NCBI RefSeq assembly: GCF_001426245.1
Contig: NZ_LMCM01000008.1
Span: 1 to 64,000 of the forward strand
Length of the DNA stretch: 64,000 nucleotides
Source of the DNA: Phycicoccus sp. Root101
GTDB taxonomy: Bacteria; Actinomycetota; Actinomycetes; Actinomycetales; Dermatophilaceae
Reading direction: 5' to 3'
Of the stretch, positions 25,233 through 34,008 are shown piece after piece. Position 1 is the stretch's first letter. Every line of letters starts with the position of its first letter. The notes under the pieces are model-generated. The model did not search any database, was not told the DNA's origin, and saw nothing but the letters and a program-made list of their open reading frames with translations. The position numbers and the translations under genes are program-made.

Positions 25233-26090
25233 CTACGCCCGGGGGGCCACGACGGCCAGCTGAGGCCGCTGCGCGGGGCCGGTCAGCGCATGGACGCGTT
25301 CGTGTACCTCCGGTGAGCTCGAGCAGCGCAGTAAGAACCGGGACAGAGCCTCAGCGAGGCCGGCTTGGCGGACCTGCTCGTCGCCGAGCTCGCGGATCGT
25401 CGTGGCCCAGGCCCGCTCCCAGGGGCTCACGAGGTAGGACAGGGCGCCCACGAGGGTGATGATGGCGGCCACAAGCCACTTTTGCACCGCTCCGGCCTGC
25501 GCTGCGGCAATCGCCGCAACGATGAACCGGCCCGTCCACGCCCACCGCACTGGCGGCAACCACCGGAAGGCCAGCAAGAGGCCGTCGGCCAGTCCACGTA
25601 GGGCCTGCCACGGCAGCGTCCAGAACTCCAGCGCCAAATCGGAACGCACGGCGCCACTGAGGACGACGCCCGCACCATGGCCGAGGACCGCAGCCTCCTG
25701 GTCGAGGGGCAGTTGGCGGTCCCGGACCGCGGCCACCAGGCCGGCCGATACCACGACGGTGCTGCGGCCCGCTCCGACAGCCGTGATAGGTACTGCGCCG
25801 TCCCGCACTTGGAGCCGAAGCGTGCCCATGGGGACTCCGTGCTGGCACAGCAGGGCCACGGCGGGTGCCAGCGCCGCAGCCTCGGCCGAGCTGAGTTCAC
25901 GGGCACGGAACAGGACCCGGACCGCCGCTGACTCCCCGGCTCCGACCAGCAGCACCAGCATGGTGGCCAGACCGCAAACGAACACCGCTAGGCCCACCGT
26001 CGCGGGCAGCACCGCGCCCACCACGAACGCCAGCAGCATGCTGACCACGACCGCAGGCCCGTACGCGCCCACCTTCCTCATCGTCGTCAT
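25233..26090 (-). CDS. M48/HtpX-like membrane protein with lost HExxH site
   Basis: 285 residues from ATG at 26090 (two in-frame GTGs lie just upstream; AGGAGGAGGA at 26101-26110). Membrane helices lie at about 11-54 and around 175-225. The order STVVVSAGLVAAVRDRQL, AAVLGHGAGVV, then WERAWATTIRELGDEQVRQA and EALSRFLL follows M48 peptidases (the strand and helix before HExxH, then the ExxxD helix). The expected HELGH is HGAGV, so the zinc site is destroyed. It is probably a non-catalytic membrane relative, perhaps a regulator or scaffold. Confidence 0.6.
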   Translation of the reverse strand: MTTMRKVGAYGPAVVVSMLLAFVVGAVLPATVGLAVFVCGLATMLVLLVGAGESAAVRVLFRARELSSAEAAALAPAVALLCQHGVPMGTLRLQVRDGAVPITAVGAGRSTVVVSAGLVAAVRDRQLPLDQEAAVLGHGAGVVLSGAVRSDLALEFWTLPWQALRGLADGLLLAFRWLPPVRWAWTGRFIVAAIAAAQAGAVQKWLVAAIITLVGALSYLVSPWERAWATTIRELGDEQVRQAGLAEALSRFLLRCSSSPEVHERVHALTGPAQRPQLAVVAPRA

Positions 26091-26325
26091 CACCACCGTC
26101 TCCTCCTCCTCGAGTCGAGATGGGCACTAGTGCGAAAACCTCGACGGCGGGCGGTGCTGACCTCCAGAGGGGCACCGGTGGCCATTAGGCCTACGAGAGC
26201 AGCGTCGTCCCCACCTACGACACCCCGGCGGCGTCATGCACAGGCTCGGAAGCAGGGCTGACCGCGCCCCGGCGGGGTCTGAGTGGATCGGGCTGTACAC
26301 CTCTCACGAACCAAGGAGAACAGCC

Positions 26326-26676
26326 ATGATGAGCGCCGACCCCAGCCCTATCGATATGCACGCCGTCCACAGCCTGAGCACCGTAGCCCGACTGCTGGCG
26401 CGCGCCTCGGACATGACCTGGGACCAGGCCGCCACCAATCCCGGCCCGGCCCTGCGCTTCCTGGGGATCGGTCTGGATCTGGCCACGTCCCTGGCACTCG
26501 AGCTGCTGCCCGCAGGCCACGACGTCGACGACCCCGCGCCCGTCGAGACCGACCCGCTGAAGCTGCTGCGCGCCGCCGAAGAGCTCACCCGGCTGCGCCC
26601 CATCGAGGACTTCCCGCCCGGAACGTCACAGGTGATCGCCGCGATCTGCGACCTGCTCAACGAGCACGCGCCATGA
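26326..26676 (+). CDS. unknown small protein, coupled to the next gene
   Basis: 116 residues from ATG at 26326 with AAGGAGA upstream. Acidic and helical (SLSTVARLLARASDMTWDQA, LRAAEELTRLRPIEDF). Its stop overlaps the start of the next gene (ATGA), so the two are probably made together and may interact. No family recognised. Confidence 0.65.
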   Translation: MMSADPSPIDMHAVHSLSTVARLLARASDMTWDQAATNPGPALRFLGIGLDLATSLALELLPAGHDVDDPAPVETDPLKLLRAAEELTRLRPIEDFPPGTSQVIAAICDLLNEHAP

Positions 26677-28169
26677 CCGGCCGGGACAAACGCAGCGTCG
26701 GCGAACTCCTCCTCGAGTCCGACCACGCCGCCAGAGCGATCCTGATGGACGTCGACGAGATGGACGCCGCCACGATGCTGCGCACCTGGGGTGAAGTCGT
26801 CCAGGCGGCCGGCGAACTCTGGCAGGCCCTACCACCGGTGACCCTTCCCCAACCGGGCACCGGGGAGCACCTTCCCGACTCCGCAGACCTCGCGATCCGA
26901 CAGCTTCGCGCGATGAGCGAAGCCATGCATCGCACCGGACGCGGGCGAGTCTGGCCAGGAGACGGGCCCGCCGACGACCGCCTCCTCGGCATAGCCGAGA
27001 GCTTCACCGGAGCAACCGATCTGATCAGCCGTCACGCTATTCCTCGGCCGCCACTCAGCGAGCCAGAACGGCGCGACCTCCAGGCCGCCAGGACCCGGAT
27101 CATGCACACCCTCTACATCGGCTCCCACGGGGTCGCCGTCGCCGTCGGCCGACGGGTGCGCGAGCTGGAGATGAAGATGGCCACACGGGGCGCACTAACC
27201 ACCGGGGACTCACTTCGGCAAGCCCGCGCCGCACACGCGCGGCTAACCGCGTTCGAGCAGCAGGCCGGCGCCGTCATCGCCGGCACCTACCCCGGCCGCC
27301 TGACGGGGGAACACCGCGAACCCCCAGCCGCAGGACGGCTGGCCCAAGCCCTGGCCATCTGGGACGTCCAGACCCACCGCACCCTGAGCGACCGGGTTAG
27401 CACCGCGGATCTCATGCTCACCGCCCGCACGCAGGCAATGGTTCTCACCGCGACCAGCACGCTCACACGCGCCGCCGCCGACTACGGACATGTCGACCGG
27501 CAGCAGTACATGACCCGCCTGTTGCCCGCGATCGAGGCAAGCCACCAAGGCTGGGAGATCATGGCCGGCCTCTGGAAAGACCTGACACCGCCGACCTCAC
27601 GCCGCGTCGACCCCGACCTCGCCCGCGCGGCCCTCGAGACCCGGGCCGCGCTGTACGAACTCCTTCACGACGGCGCAACCATCGCCCACGCCTCACTCAT
27701 CGGCCAAAGGACCAACTTGCGCCGGGTCGGCCGACTCGCCAAGCAGGTACTGGTCACCAACCTCGACCTGGCGCACGTCACTCATGACGCCACCACCAAC
27801 CCCGAATTGAGCGGAGCCGCACGAACCGTGAACATGCTGGCGATCACCACCCGGCGCCACGACCAGCGAGACGCCCAGACCATCGATGACAGCCCCCTCG
27901 CCGCGTGGGTCGCGCCCCGCGACCTTCTTGCCAACCGAGCCGTCTCCCTGCCCGACCACGTCCGCGCCGGAATCGCGGCCACCGCCGACGGCCTCATCGA
28001 CGCCAACGGGACAGCCATGAGCGCCGCGGCACTCCTCGACGCCGCCAGCCCGCAGGCCCACCAGACCCGCCGGAACACTGAGCGAAGCGCCAAAGGGCGC
28101 AGGGCCCTTCACGACCTAAGCACCCTCAGCCTGTCCGCGGCTCGGCCAGGGCCGCGCTGCGAGAGGTAA
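26673..28169 (+). CDS. large unknown helical protein of the element backbone
   Basis: 498 residues from ATG at 26673. Almost wholly predicted helix, no membrane segment, no recognised motif. The sequence is rich in Ala, Arg and Thr with regular charged heptad-like stretches (AAHARLTAFEQQAGAVIAG). Codon use and G+C fit the backbone rather than the metal cargo. It forms a two-gene unit with the upstream small protein and is the last backbone gene before the cargo. Confidence 0.65.
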   Translation: MTGRDKRSVGELLLESDHAARAILMDVDEMDAATMLRTWGEVVQAAGELWQALPPVTLPQPGTGEHLPDSADLAIRQLRAMSEAMHRTGRGRVWPGDGPADDRLLGIAESFTGATDLISRHAIPRPPLSEPERRDLQAARTRIMHTLYIGSHGVAVAVGRRVRELEMKMATRGALTTGDSLRQARAAHARLTAFEQQAGAVIAGTYPGRLTGEHREPPAAGRLAQALAIWDVQTHRTLSDRVSTADLMLTARTQAMVLTATSTLTRAAADYGHVDRQQYMTRLLPAIEASHQGWEIMAGLWKDLTPPTSRRVDPDLARAALETRAALYELLHDGATIAHASLIGQRTNLRRVGRLAKQVLVTNLDLAHVTHDATTNPELSGAARTVNMLAITTRRHDQRDAQTIDDSPLAAWVAPRDLLANRAVSLPDHVRAGIAATADGLIDANGTAMSAAALLDAASPQAHQTRRNTERSAKGRRALHDLSTLSLSAARPGPRCER

Positions 28170-28460
28170 TTGGGGCGGCCATTCGCAGGGACTTACTGGT
28201 CCAGCTTTCGTGGTCCCGTCGTGCACTTCGGAGAATGCTCGCCCAGCGCAGACGAAAGGCCCGGCCCCTAACCGCCCGCTGGCCAAGCCGACAGACCGCA
28301 CGGCGAGGCGGGAACTTGCATATCGCTATCGCGGCTCCGAACCTCGTCCGTATCGGCTTGCTCAAGTTCTGCCTCTGCATGTCCGCCGTTTGCACGGAGT
28401 TCATCGGGTGGGAGTCGGATGTCATCACCACTTCTACCTTTCGCCAGGAGATGCATTTCC
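28170..28460. other. boundary between transfer backbone and metal cargo
   Basis: No supported gene in 291 bases. G+C is slightly lower than on either side, and no IS end, repeat or terminator is recognised. It should hold the promoter of the PHP-domain gene; no hexamers can be assigned. Confidence 0.4.
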
Positions 28461-30008
28461 ATGAGCCACGCGCACGAAGATGGTCACAGCCACCAGCACG
28501 GTCATGCATCGCACGACGGCTGGGAGGCGATGGACGAGGCAGACCCGAAGGCTGGGCCCCCCTCGCGCCGCCAGCTGTTGAAGTACGGCGGCATTGGCGC
28601 CACCCTCGCCGCCGCCTCGGCAGCACTGCCCAGCCCAGCATTTGCTGCCGGTTCCGAGACCTCCTTGCGTAGAAGCGGCGGTCGAGCCTGGCGTGCCGGC
28701 GACCACCACATTCACTCCGAGTACTCAGGCCGCTTCGACACCACCAAGAATCCGCCGACCTTCACCAAGGGCGCGGACGCCGTCTACCCGATCGTTGCGA
28801 ACGCGATCATGGCCAAGAGCTTCGGGCTCTCGTGGGTGATGTGCACCGACCACGGTGGCCCCACCCACTCCAAGGTCAATCTGGAGCTCGCCTACCCGGA
28901 CCTGCTCAAGTCTCGCGACCTGGTACCCGAGGTGTTGCAGTTCTGGGGCATGGAGTTCGACGCACCCCAGATGGACCACCACACGCTAATGATTCCGCGG
29001 CGCAACAACGAGGCACAGCTGCTGTACGACCTGGAGTCGCGGTACGCCAAGCTCGACGCGTTTCCCAGCGACCCCTCGCGGGACACCGAAGCCAAGATGG
29101 TCGAGTTCCTCAACTATGCGAACAACATGGCCAGCAAACCGCTGGTCATCGCGCACCACGCGTCCCGCTCTGCGACCGGGCTCGGCGTCTGGGGCCAGGA
29201 CACCCCACGCGAGTTCCGCAACAACCAAGACGCCGCCCCGACGGTGTACGTCGGCTTCGAGGGCGCGCCGGGTCACCAGGCGGGGCCGCTCAACGGCGGC
29301 GCCCGCGGGGCGTATGGCAACTATCCGACGCATGGCGGCTATGACCAGATGACCGCAATGGTCGGCGGTCTCTGGGATTCGCTACTCGGCGAAGGCCGCA
29401 AGTGGTGGATCACCGCGACATCGGACTCCCACGTCCACTGGACCCGTGGCGGGTCCGACTTCTGGCCGGGGGAGTACTCCAAGACCTACGTCGATGCCCG
29501 CCAGGACTACGCGGACATCATGGACGGTCTGCGCACCGGCCGAATCTTCGTCACCACGGGTGACCTGATCGCCGGACTGGACGTCACCGCCTCCCACGCC
29601 GGACGTGCAGCCGGGGTTGGGCAGACGCTGACAGTCAAGCGCGGCCGGGACAACGACGTGGAGATCGAGATCCGGTTCAAGCCGCCAACAGGCACGAATG
29701 GCAACGGGGACCGGCCCCGAGTCAACCGCGTCGACATCATCGCGGGTGATGTCACAGGCCCGGTAGCCAACCGGGACGCGGCCGCCAACCCGACCACGAA
29801 GGTTGTGGCCCGGTACGGCACCAGTGACTTCCGCCGCCGGGGTGACGAGTACGTCATCCGGCACACGTTGCGGGATGTGACCTCGAAGGGATACATCCGT
29901 GTGCGGGGCACGAGCACCGACGAGATGGAGCCTGCAGCCGACGGCCTCGAGTCGCCATGGGAAGACCTGTGGTTCTACTCCAACCCGGTGTTCATCGACG
30001 TCGCCTGA
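28461..30008 (+). CDS. Tat-exported PHP-domain phosphoesterase-like protein with His-rich N-terminus
   Basis: 515 residues from ATG at 28461 (CCAGGAG 10 nt upstream). Residues 2-18 (SHAHEDGHSHQHGHASH) are a histidine-rich patch. A twin-arginine signal follows (SRRQLLKYGG, hydrophobic part to about residue 65, then PSPAFAAG). The mature part has PHP metal-ligand motifs: DHHIHSEYSG, MCTDHGGP, MDHHTLMI, IAHHASR and SDSHVHW. PHP proteins are multi-metal phosphoesterases; this one would fold with its metals in the cytoplasm before export. A His patch ahead of a Tat signal is odd and would be removed on cleavage. A hairpin terminator follows. Confidence 0.8.
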   Translation: MSHAHEDGHSHQHGHASHDGWEAMDEADPKAGPPSRRQLLKYGGIGATLAAASAALPSPAFAAGSETSLRRSGGRAWRAGDHHIHSEYSGRFDTTKNPPTFTKGADAVYPIVANAIMAKSFGLSWVMCTDHGGPTHSKVNLELAYPDLLKSRDLVPEVLQFWGMEFDAPQMDHHTLMIPRRNNEAQLLYDLESRYAKLDAFPSDPSRDTEAKMVEFLNYANNMASKPLVIAHHASRSATGLGVWGQDTPREFRNNQDAAPTVYVGFEGAPGHQAGPLNGGARGAYGNYPTHGGYDQMTAMVGGLWDSLLGEGRKWWITATSDSHVHWTRGGSDFWPGEYSKTYVDARQDYADIMDGLRTGRIFVTTGDLIAGLDVTASHAGRAAGVGQTLTVKRGRDNDVEIEIRFKPPTGTNGNGDRPRVNRVDIIAGDVTGPVANRDAAANPTTKVVARYGTSDFRRRGDEYVIRHTLRDVTSKGYIRVRGTSTDEMEPAADGLESPWEDLWFYSNPVFIDVA

Positions 30009-30040
30009 CCGCGACCATTCCGGACTTCCCCCTGCAGGAA

Positions 30041-30073
30041 CGGCCGGTCGTCCCTCGCCGGGACGACCGGCCG
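30041..30073. terminator. perfect 14-bp hairpin terminator
   Basis: CGGCCGGTCGTCCC (30041-30054) pairs with GGGACGACCGGCCG (30060-30073) around a 5-nt loop, 33 bases after the PHP gene stop. It separates that gene from the lead/cadmium operon. Confidence 0.85.
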
Positions 30074-30232
30074 ACGGCGATGTCGGAGGCCCCGAGTCGC
30101 CCTCAACATCAGAGCCGCTTGCCGGTGGCGCGGTTCCAGTGGTTGCTGCGCCGGCGACATCGGGGGGCTTGAGGTCGATCGGCGGGATGCGGCGGGCGCC
30201 TGGCCGTCCCGCAGCACGCCAGTGGGGCGCGT

Positions 30233-30279
30233 TTGACGGACCGGGCTCTGTGGGCGCTATCATCGGGATATGGCGATGA
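30233..30279 (+). promoter_or_regulatory. leaderless promoter and operator of the cmtR-like operon
   Basis: TTGACG (30233-30238) and TATCAT (30258-30263) are 19 nt apart. The ATG at 30270 lies where transcription should begin, so the mRNA is probably leaderless; no ribosome binding site is present. The inverted repeat TCATCG (30260-30265) / CGATGA (30274-30279) overlaps the -10 element and the start codon, the expected place for an ArsR-type repressor. Confidence 0.6.
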
Positions 30280-30659
30280 CAACGAAATCTGCTGAACCCG
30301 ACCACCGGGCAGAGCTAGGCGGCGCGGCTGCCCTGTTCCACGGCTTGGCCGACCCGACCCGCCTGGCGGTGGTTCGCCGTCTCGCGGACGGGGAAGCGCG
30401 CATCCTGGACCTCACCACGCAGCTCGGGCTGGCCCAGTCGACCGTGTCGGCCCACGTGGCTTGCCTGCGCGACTGCGGCCTCGTGCAGGGCCGTCCGGAG
30501 GCGCGGCAGGTGTTCTACTCTCTGACCCGCCCAGAGTTGCTCGACCTGCTGCTGGCAGGCGAGGCGCTGCTCGCCGCAACCGGTTCGAAGGTGAGCCTGT
30601 GCCCGAACTACGGCACGGCCACGATCGGTGACGCAGGCAGGGGGCCGGCCGGTGAGTGA
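30270..30659 (+). CDS. cmtR: ArsR/SmtB-family Cd(II)/Pb(II) sensor, CmtR-like
   Basis: 129 residues. The winged-helix core (LFHGLADPTRLAVVRRLADG, LGLAQSTVSAHVACLRDCGL) carries the two cysteines of the CmtR site in the recognition helix region (ACLRDC). The third lies in the C-terminal SLCPNYG, matching the C57/C61/C102 arrangement known for Mycobacterium CmtR, which senses Cd and Pb. In the absence of metal it should repress its own operon. Its stop overlaps the start of the P-type ATPase gene. CmtR-type sensors normally accompany CtpG-like ATPases, as here. Confidence 0.88.
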   Translation: MAMTTKSAEPDHRAELGGAAALFHGLADPTRLAVVRRLADGEARILDLTTQLGLAQSTVSAHVACLRDCGLVQGRPEARQVFYSLTRPELLDLLLAGEALLAATGSKVSLCPNYGTATIGDAGRGPAGE

Positions 30660-32616
30660 CGCATGCGGCTGCGGCCCCGATGAGCCGACCACGGAGGGCG
30701 CCGAGGAGAACGAGCAGGAGGCCGAACGGCTCGTCGACGTCAGCGAGCTGCGCGCCGCCGCGGTAGCCGGCGTATTGCTGCTGGCCGGGTACGGCTCTGG
30801 CTGGGTCGGCGGACCGGACATGCTGGGGCAGGTTCTGCTGTGGGCGGCGCTGCTGGTGGGCGCGTCCACTTTCGTGCCCTCGACCCTGCGGCGACTGGCG
30901 AAGCGGAAGATCGGGGTTGGCACCCTGATGACGATCGCTGCGGTGGGCGCTGTCCTGCTCGGCGAGGTCGGCGAGGCCGCAATGTTGGCGTTCCTTTACT
31001 CGATCAGCGAAGGGCTGGAGGAGTACTCCCTGGCTCGCACCCGCCGTGGGCTGCGCGCGCTGCTGTCCTTGGTGCCGGACGAGGCGACCGTGCTGCGCGA
31101 CGGGGCACAGGTCACCGTGTCGCCGCGTGACCTCCGGGTCGGTGACCTGATGCTGGTCCGGCCTGGTGAGCGGGTCGCGACGGACGGCGTCATCCGGGCC
31201 GGACACACCGCGTTGGACGTCTCAGCGATCACTGGTGAGTCCGTGCCCGTGGAGGCGGGTCCCGGGCGGGACGTGTTCGCTGGGTCCATCAACGGCACGG
31301 GGGTCCTGGAGGTCGAAGTCACCACGACGGCGGCCGACAACTCCCTGGCCCGGATCGTGCGCATCGTTGAGGCCGAGCAGTCCCGCAAGGGGACGAGCCA
31401 ACGGCTCGCGGACCGCATCGCCAAACCGCTGGTGCCCGGTGTGCTGGTGGTGGCGGCGCTCATCGCGGTCGTCGGCAGCCTGCTGGGCGACCCGGCCACC
31501 TGGATCGAGCGGGCCTTAGTCGTTCTGGTTGCAGCATCCCCCTGCGCGCTGGCCATCTCGGTGCCGGTGACGGTCGTCGCCGCGGTCGGTGCCGCCAGTC
31601 GTTTGGGCGTCCTGGTCAAGGGCGGTGCCGCCTTGGAGGCGCTCGGGAGGATTCGCGGCATCGCCCTGGACAAGACCGGCACGCTGACCGCGAACCGGCC
31701 TCAGGTCGTCGAGGTTGCGACGACTGGGGACGCCACCCGTCACGAGGTGCTGGCGGTCGCGGCGGCGCTCGAGGCGCGCAGCGAGCACCCGCTCGCCCGG
31801 GCCATCCTGGCCGCGGTCGACAGCATCGGTGACGCCCAGGACGTGCAGGCTGTCACCGGCGCCGGTCTGACCGGCATCGTGGATGGGCGTCCGGCCCGGC
31901 TGGGTCGACCCGGCTGGCTGGAGCCTGGCCTGCTGGCCGGCGACATCGCCCGGATGCAGGCCGGCGGGGCGACCGCCGTCCTGGTCGAGCACGATGGCGT
32001 CGTCATCGGCGCCGTCGCGGTACGCGACGAGCTGCGCCCGGAGGCCGCCGAGGTGGTCGCCGGGCTGCGCCGCTCCGGGTACGAGGTCGCCATGTTGACC
32101 GGTGACAACCACGCCACCGCGGCCGCCCTAGCTGCGCAGGCCGGTATCGAGCAGGTGCATTCCGAACTGCGCCCTGAGGACAAGGCGGCCATCGTCGCCC
32201 AGCTGCGACAGCAGCGGCCGACCGCGATGGTCGGCGATGGCGTCAACGACGCGCCCGCCCTGGCAACCGCGGATCTGGGCATCGCCATGGGCGCGATGGG
32301 CACGGACGTGGCCATCGAAACCGCGGATGTCGCCCTGATGGGTGAGGACCTGCGCCACCTGCCGCAGGCCCTGGACCACGCACGTCGGGCCAGGCGGATC
32401 ATGTTGCAGAACATCGGTCTGTCCTTGGTCATCATCACGGCGCTGATGCCCCTTGCCCTGTTCGGCGTGCTCGGTCTGGCCGCGGTCGTCCTGGTCCATG
32501 AGCTCGCGGAAGTCGTCATCATCGCCAACGGCGTCCGAGCCGGCCGAGCCAAGGCTCTGCCGCTGACAACTGCTCCCGCCGCGGTGCCGGCGCCCGCTGT
32601 CGTCGGCGCCCGGTGA
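30652..32616 (+). CDS. P1B-type heavy-metal ATPase, CtpG/PbrA-like
   Basis: 654 residues from GTG at 30652. The N-terminus has a short CGCG metal-ligand patch rather than an HMA domain. The ATPase has the actuator TGES, phosphorylation loop DKTGTLT, hinge [10 protein letters not shown] and the membrane motif SPC (AASPCALAIS) in place of CPC. With the CmtR-like regulator upstream and lipoprotein signal peptidase plus UppP downstream, export of Pb/Cd (perhaps Zn) is the best reading. SPC is otherwise typical of P1B-4 pumps, so Co or another divalent ion is an alternative. It is translationally coupled to both neighbours. Confidence 0.85.
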   Translation: MSDACGCGPDEPTTEGAEENEQEAERLVDVSELRAAAVAGVLLLAGYGSGWVGGPDMLGQVLLWAALLVGASTFVPSTLRRLAKRKIGVGTLMTIAAVGAVLLGEVGEAAMLAFLYSISEGLEEYSLARTRRGLRALLSLVPDEATVLRDGAQVTVSPRDLRVGDLMLVRPGERVATDGVIRAGHTALDVSAITGESVPVEAGPGRDVFAGSINGTGVLEVEVTTTAADNSLARIVRIVEAEQSRKGTSQRLADRIAKPLVPGVLVVAALIAVVGSLLGDPATWIERALVVLVAASPCALAISVPVTVVAAVGAASRLGVLVKGGAALEALGRIRGIALDKTGTLTANRPQVVEVATTGDATRHEVLAVAAALEARSEHPLARAILAAVDSIGDAQDVQAVTGAGLTGIVDGRPARLGRPGWLEPGLLAGDIARMQAGGATAVLVEHDGVVIGAVAVRDELRPEAAEVVAGLRRSGYEVAMLTGDNHATAAALAAQAGIEQVHSELRPEDKAAIVAQLRQQRPTAMVGDGVNDAPALATADLGIAMGAMGTDVAIETADVALMGEDLRHLPQALDHARRARRIMLQNIGLSLVIITALMPLALFGVLGLAAVVLVHELAEVVIIANGVRAGRAKALPLTTAPAAVPAPAVVGAR

Positions 32617-33131
32617 GCGCCACTGAGGCCGGCGCCGTCCAACAGCAGGGGCGTCGCCCCGCCGCCCGCCGGGCTGCGGTGCTGGCCATTGCGACCGCGG
32701 TCGCGGCTGTGGACCTGAGCCTGAAGGCGTGGGCGCGCGGCGGCCTACCCGCGGGTGGTTTCGAGGCAGGACCGGTGGACCTGCGGCTGGCGTATAACCC
32801 GGGCGTTGCGTTCTCCGTCGCTGCGGAGGCCCCACCCTCCGTCGTCATTGCCGGCACCGGCCTCGTGACGGCTGGCGTGGCCGCACTGGTGTGGATGGGC
32901 GCCCCGACGGCCACTCGGCTACGACTGGCCGCGTTCGCGGCGGTGCTCGGCGGCGCGGTCGCGAACCTGACCGACCGGGCGGGCGACGGGGTCGTGACCG
33001 ACTACCTGCACAGCGGGTGGTGGCCCACGTTCAACCTTGCCGACACGGCCATCGTCACCGGTGCCATCCTGCTAGTCCTGTCTTCCATCGGTCCTTCCCG
33101 CGCGGCAGGCAAACACGAGGCACGCCGGTGA
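32613..33131 (+). CDS. lspA: lipoprotein signal peptidase LspA (PbrC-like)
   Basis: 172 residues from GTG at 32613, overlapping the ATPase stop (GTGA). Four membrane helices and the LspA catalytic aspartates are visible in NLTDRAGDGVVTDYL and FNLADTAI; the AYNPGVAFS motif is intact. LspA cleaves prolipoproteins after lipidation. In the pbr lead operon of Cupriavidus the equivalent gene (pbrC) works with the UppP-like PbrB; the same pair follows here, so the job is probably lead resistance rather than housekeeping. Confidence 0.9.
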   Translation: MSATEAGAVQQQGRRPAARRAAVLAIATAVAAVDLSLKAWARGGLPAGGFEAGPVDLRLAYNPGVAFSVAAEAPPSVVIAGTGLVTAGVAALVWMGAPTATRLRLAAFAAVLGGAVANLTDRAGDGVVTDYLHSGWWPTFNLADTAIVTGAILLVLSSIGPSRAAGKHEARR

Positions 33132-33183
33132 ACTCGGCCATCACGCCCCGCGACCGCGTCGATATCCGGCCTGGCGGTGGCCG

Positions 33184-34008
33184 ATGACATGGCTGGCGGC
33201 CTTCGTCTTGGGGGTGGTGCAGGGGCTCACAGAGTTCTTGCCCATCTCCTCCACGGCGCACCTGCGCGTTGTGGCGGCACTGGCCGGGTGGCCCGACCCC
33301 GGGGCCGCGTTCACCGCCGTTACCCAGCTCGGCACCGAGTCCGCGGTGTTGCTGTACTTCCGCCGCGACATCGCCGGCGTCCTGCGCGCTTGGACGCGGT
33401 CGCTGCGGACCCCCCAGCTGCGCGCGGACCCTCAGGCCCGGCTCGGGTGGTACGTCATTGTGGGAACGGTGCCCATTGCGGTGCTCGGGTTCGTGTTCCA
33501 GGACCAGATTGAGACCGCGCTGCGGGACCTGCGTCTGGTCGCGGCCACCCTCATCGTGTTCGGTGTCGTGCTCGGCGTCGCGGACCGGATGGCAGCCAAC
33601 CGGCGCCCTCTTGAGGCTCTCACGGCGGGGCACGCGGTCGCCTTCGGGTTCGCTCAGGCGATGGCCCTGGTGCCCGGGGTGTCCCGCTCCGGTGGCACCA
33701 TCAGCGTCGGGCTCATGCTCGGCTACACCCGGCAAGCAGCGGCTAGGTATGCGTTTCTGCTCGCCATTCCTGCCGTGCTGGCCTCGGGCGGGCTGGAGCT
33801 GACGAAGATCGGTCAAGGCCCTACCCCGCAGTGGGGCCCGACCCTGTTGGCCACCCTCGTCGCGTTCGGTGTGGGGTACGCGGTCATTGCCTGGTTCCTG
33901 CGCTACATCGCCACCCACCGGTTCACCCCGTTCGTGGCGTACCGCATTGTCGCCGGGGTGGGACTGTTTGCCCTCATCGGCGCCGGTGTCCTCACGCCCA
34001 CCAGCTGA
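33184..34008 (+). CDS. uppP: undecaprenyl-diphosphate phosphatase UppP/BacA (PbrB-like)
   Basis: 274 residues from ATG at 33184. Both family signatures are present: EFLPISSTAHL at the N-terminus and VPGVSRSGGT in the middle, with about eight membrane helices. UppP releases phosphate from undecaprenyl diphosphate at the outer face of the membrane. In pbr systems PbrB phosphate precipitates exported Pb(II). The order regulator, pump, LspA, UppP supports that role here. No clear ribosome binding site, so translation may depend on the upstream genes. Confidence 0.9.
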   Translation: MTWLAAFVLGVVQGLTEFLPISSTAHLRVVAALAGWPDPGAAFTAVTQLGTESAVLLYFRRDIAGVLRAWTRSLRTPQLRADPQARLGWYVIVGTVPIAVLGFVFQDQIETALRDLRLVAATLIVFGVVLGVADRMAANRRPLEALTAGHAVAFGFAQAMALVPGVSRSGGTISVGLMLGYTRQAAARYAFLLAIPAVLASGGLELTKIGQGPTPQWGPTLLATLVAFGVGYAVIAWFLRYIATHRFTPFVAYRIVAGVGLFALIGAGVLTPTS

